Source: Bacillota bacterium
GTDB lineage: Bacteria; Bacillota_E; Sulfobacillia; Sulfobacillales; Sulfobacillaceae
Assembly (NCBI GenBank): GCA_021820645.1
Contig: JAKADJ010000116.1
Coordinates: forward strand, 1 to 7,039
Length of the DNA: 7,039 bases
Direction of reading: 5' to 3'
Both the position numbers and the translations under genes were made by a program. The notes below the pieces were generated by a model that saw nothing but the letters and a program-made list of their open reading frames with translations, ran no database searches and was not told the DNA's origin. The first letter of the stretch is position 1. Every line of letters begins with the position of its first letter. This document shows positions 6,149 to 7,039 of this stretch, piece by piece.

Positions 6149-7039
6149 ATGCCCGAATCACCCGAATTTCATGGACTGGATGGACCGCAACAAATCACGT
6201 TACTCAAAGATATCGCGGAGGCATTGAACGAAGCCACCGATGTGAATAGTGCTACCGCCGCCATTTTACCCAGATTAGGAGAGGTGTTGGGGCTCAAAAC
6301 GGCTTGGGCTTTCCGCTATGACCCCCAGCGGGGATCCTTTGTCGAAGTCGGCGCCAGTGGGCTTCCGCCTGCCCTTTTCGACCATGATGCCAGGGCATTG
6401 AAGAGCAGTTGGTGCGAGTGCCAAGAGCGGTTGGTGAAAGGTCGCATGCACACGGCGGCTAACATTGTGCGTTGCAGTCGATTACGGGACGCCGTGGGGG
6501 ACAAAAACCACTTGGTGTTTCATGCCTCGGTCCCCTTGCGGACCAAGACTAAACTGCTGGGCATACTCAATGTCGCAGCGCCCGGGAGCCAGGTCTTCAC
6601 CCCTGAGGCCTTAAATCTCTTACGCGCTATCGGGTTTCAGGTCGCCATCGCCGTAGATCGAGCCGCGATGCTCTCCGATGAGCAACACTATGCCCGCCAG
6701 CTCAGTGAGCTGGCGGTGTTAGCGCAGACCCTTACGACGCTTACGGACATTCCTGATATCATGGCCCATGCCGTCACGGGCCTCGTTAACCACATGGGTT
6801 TCGAGGCGGTGGCGATTTACGAAACTCGCGACGAGATGGACCACGAAGTCGCGAGAGCCCAACGAAGGGCTTCGTCATTTGGCCCTGAGTACTCGTATCT
6901 CGAAGACAACCAAACACCCCCTCCCTCAGGAAAGATTCTCCCTGAAGCCCGATCTCATCTATCCCTCAAGGTTCCGTTGTCTCCCTACCGCGTGCATATC
7001 GAGAGTTCCTTAGCCCATGCCTTCTCGTCTATCGACGCC
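6149..7039 (+). CDS. Tandem GAF-domain sensor protein, probably N-terminal part of a histidine kinase (cut by window edge)
   Basis: The visible 297 residues contain a first GAF domain at about 18-172 and the beginning of a second from about 186 on. The first starts with LLKDIAEALNEATDVNSATAAIL, written here as LLKDIAEALNEATD then VNSATAAIL, and ends LLGILNVAAPGSQVFTPEALNLL in the same style: LLGILNVAA, then FTPEALNLL. The second has LTDIPDIMAHAV, then VAIYET, and ends near AHAFSSIDA. GAF domains bind small ligands or cofactors. Cys89 and Cys91 (WCECQ) and Cys109 (CSRL) form a C-x-C...C set where some GAF sensor kinases hold conserved cysteines, hinting at a redox or metal cofactor; this is inference. 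No transmembrane segment is visible, so the protein looks cytoplasmic. The catalytic output lies beyond the window; a histidine kinase is most likely for this layout, while a cyclase or phosphatase output remains possible. It is probably in one operon with the SDR and QueA-like genes. Confidence 0.82.
   Translation, partial: MPESPEFHGLDGPQQITLLKDIAEALNEATDVNSATAAILPRLGEVLGLKTAWAFRYDPQRGSFVEVGASGLPPALFDHDARALKSSWCECQERLVKGRMHTAANIVRCSRLRDAVGDKNHLVFHASVPLRTKTKLLGILNVAAPGSQVFTPEALNLLRAIGFQVAIAVDRAAMLSDEQHYARQLSELAVLAQTLTTLTDIPDIMAHAVTGLVNHMGFEAVAIYETRDEMDHEVARAQRRASSFGPEYSYLEDNQTPPPSGKILPEARSHLSLKVPLSPYRVHIESSLAHAFSSIDA
6694..6716. repeat. 23-base palindrome within the GAF gene
   Basis: Arms of 11 bases, CCGCCAGCTCA and TGAGCTGGCGG, match perfectly around a single central G. 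The repeat lies in the linker between the two GAF domains, coding for part of RQLSELA. It may be a chance result of complementary codons (CAG/CTG, CTC/GAG, CGC/GCG) or a protein-binding or hairpin site. Confidence 0.6.

Noticed and set aside
6768..7013. 81-residue plus-strand frame overlapping the GAF gene
   Set aside because: It lies in another register of the GAF gene, whose own frame continues to the window end with GAF-like sequence.

Overview
The window looks like bacterial chromosome of moderately high GC. Its strong GGAGG-type ribosome binding sites, tight gene packing, and mixture of a CoxL-type molybdenum hydroxylase with an actinobacterial-style QueA-like protein fit a Gram-positive environmental bacterium. 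A Sulfobacillus-like Firmicute is my best guess, from general resemblance only; nothing in the sequence proves it. I see no tRNA, rRNA, CRISPR array, insertion sequence or phage gene.

Layout: two gene groups diverge from a short control region at about 4105-4288. Leftward (minus strand) lie a short, N-terminally truncated GNAT acetyltransferase (3783-4073), an NAD-dependent epimerase/dehydratase-type SDR (2800-3786) joined to it by an ATGA overlap, a UspA-type universal stress protein (2310-2780) 19 bases further on, then a 139-base gap and a large molybdenum hydroxylase subunit of the CoxL/xanthine dehydrogenase family (complement of <1-2170). The last gene runs off the left edge with about the final 50-60 residues missing.

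Rightward (plus strand) lie a classical short-chain dehydrogenase (4289-5077), a QueA-like protein (5064-6104) overlapping it by 14 bases, and, 44 bases later, a tandem-GAF protein (6149->7039) cut by the right edge, probably the sensory half of a histidine kinase. Spacing suggests one operon.

How the genes may work together is mostly unknown. CoxL-family subunits need an FAD subunit and a [2Fe-2S] subunit, which would have to lie beyond the left edge. The QueA-like protein belongs to a divergent branch whose core motifs differ from the queuosine enzyme, so its pairing with an SDR and a GAF sensor is the most intriguing part of the window. No clearly novel defence or mobile system is visible.
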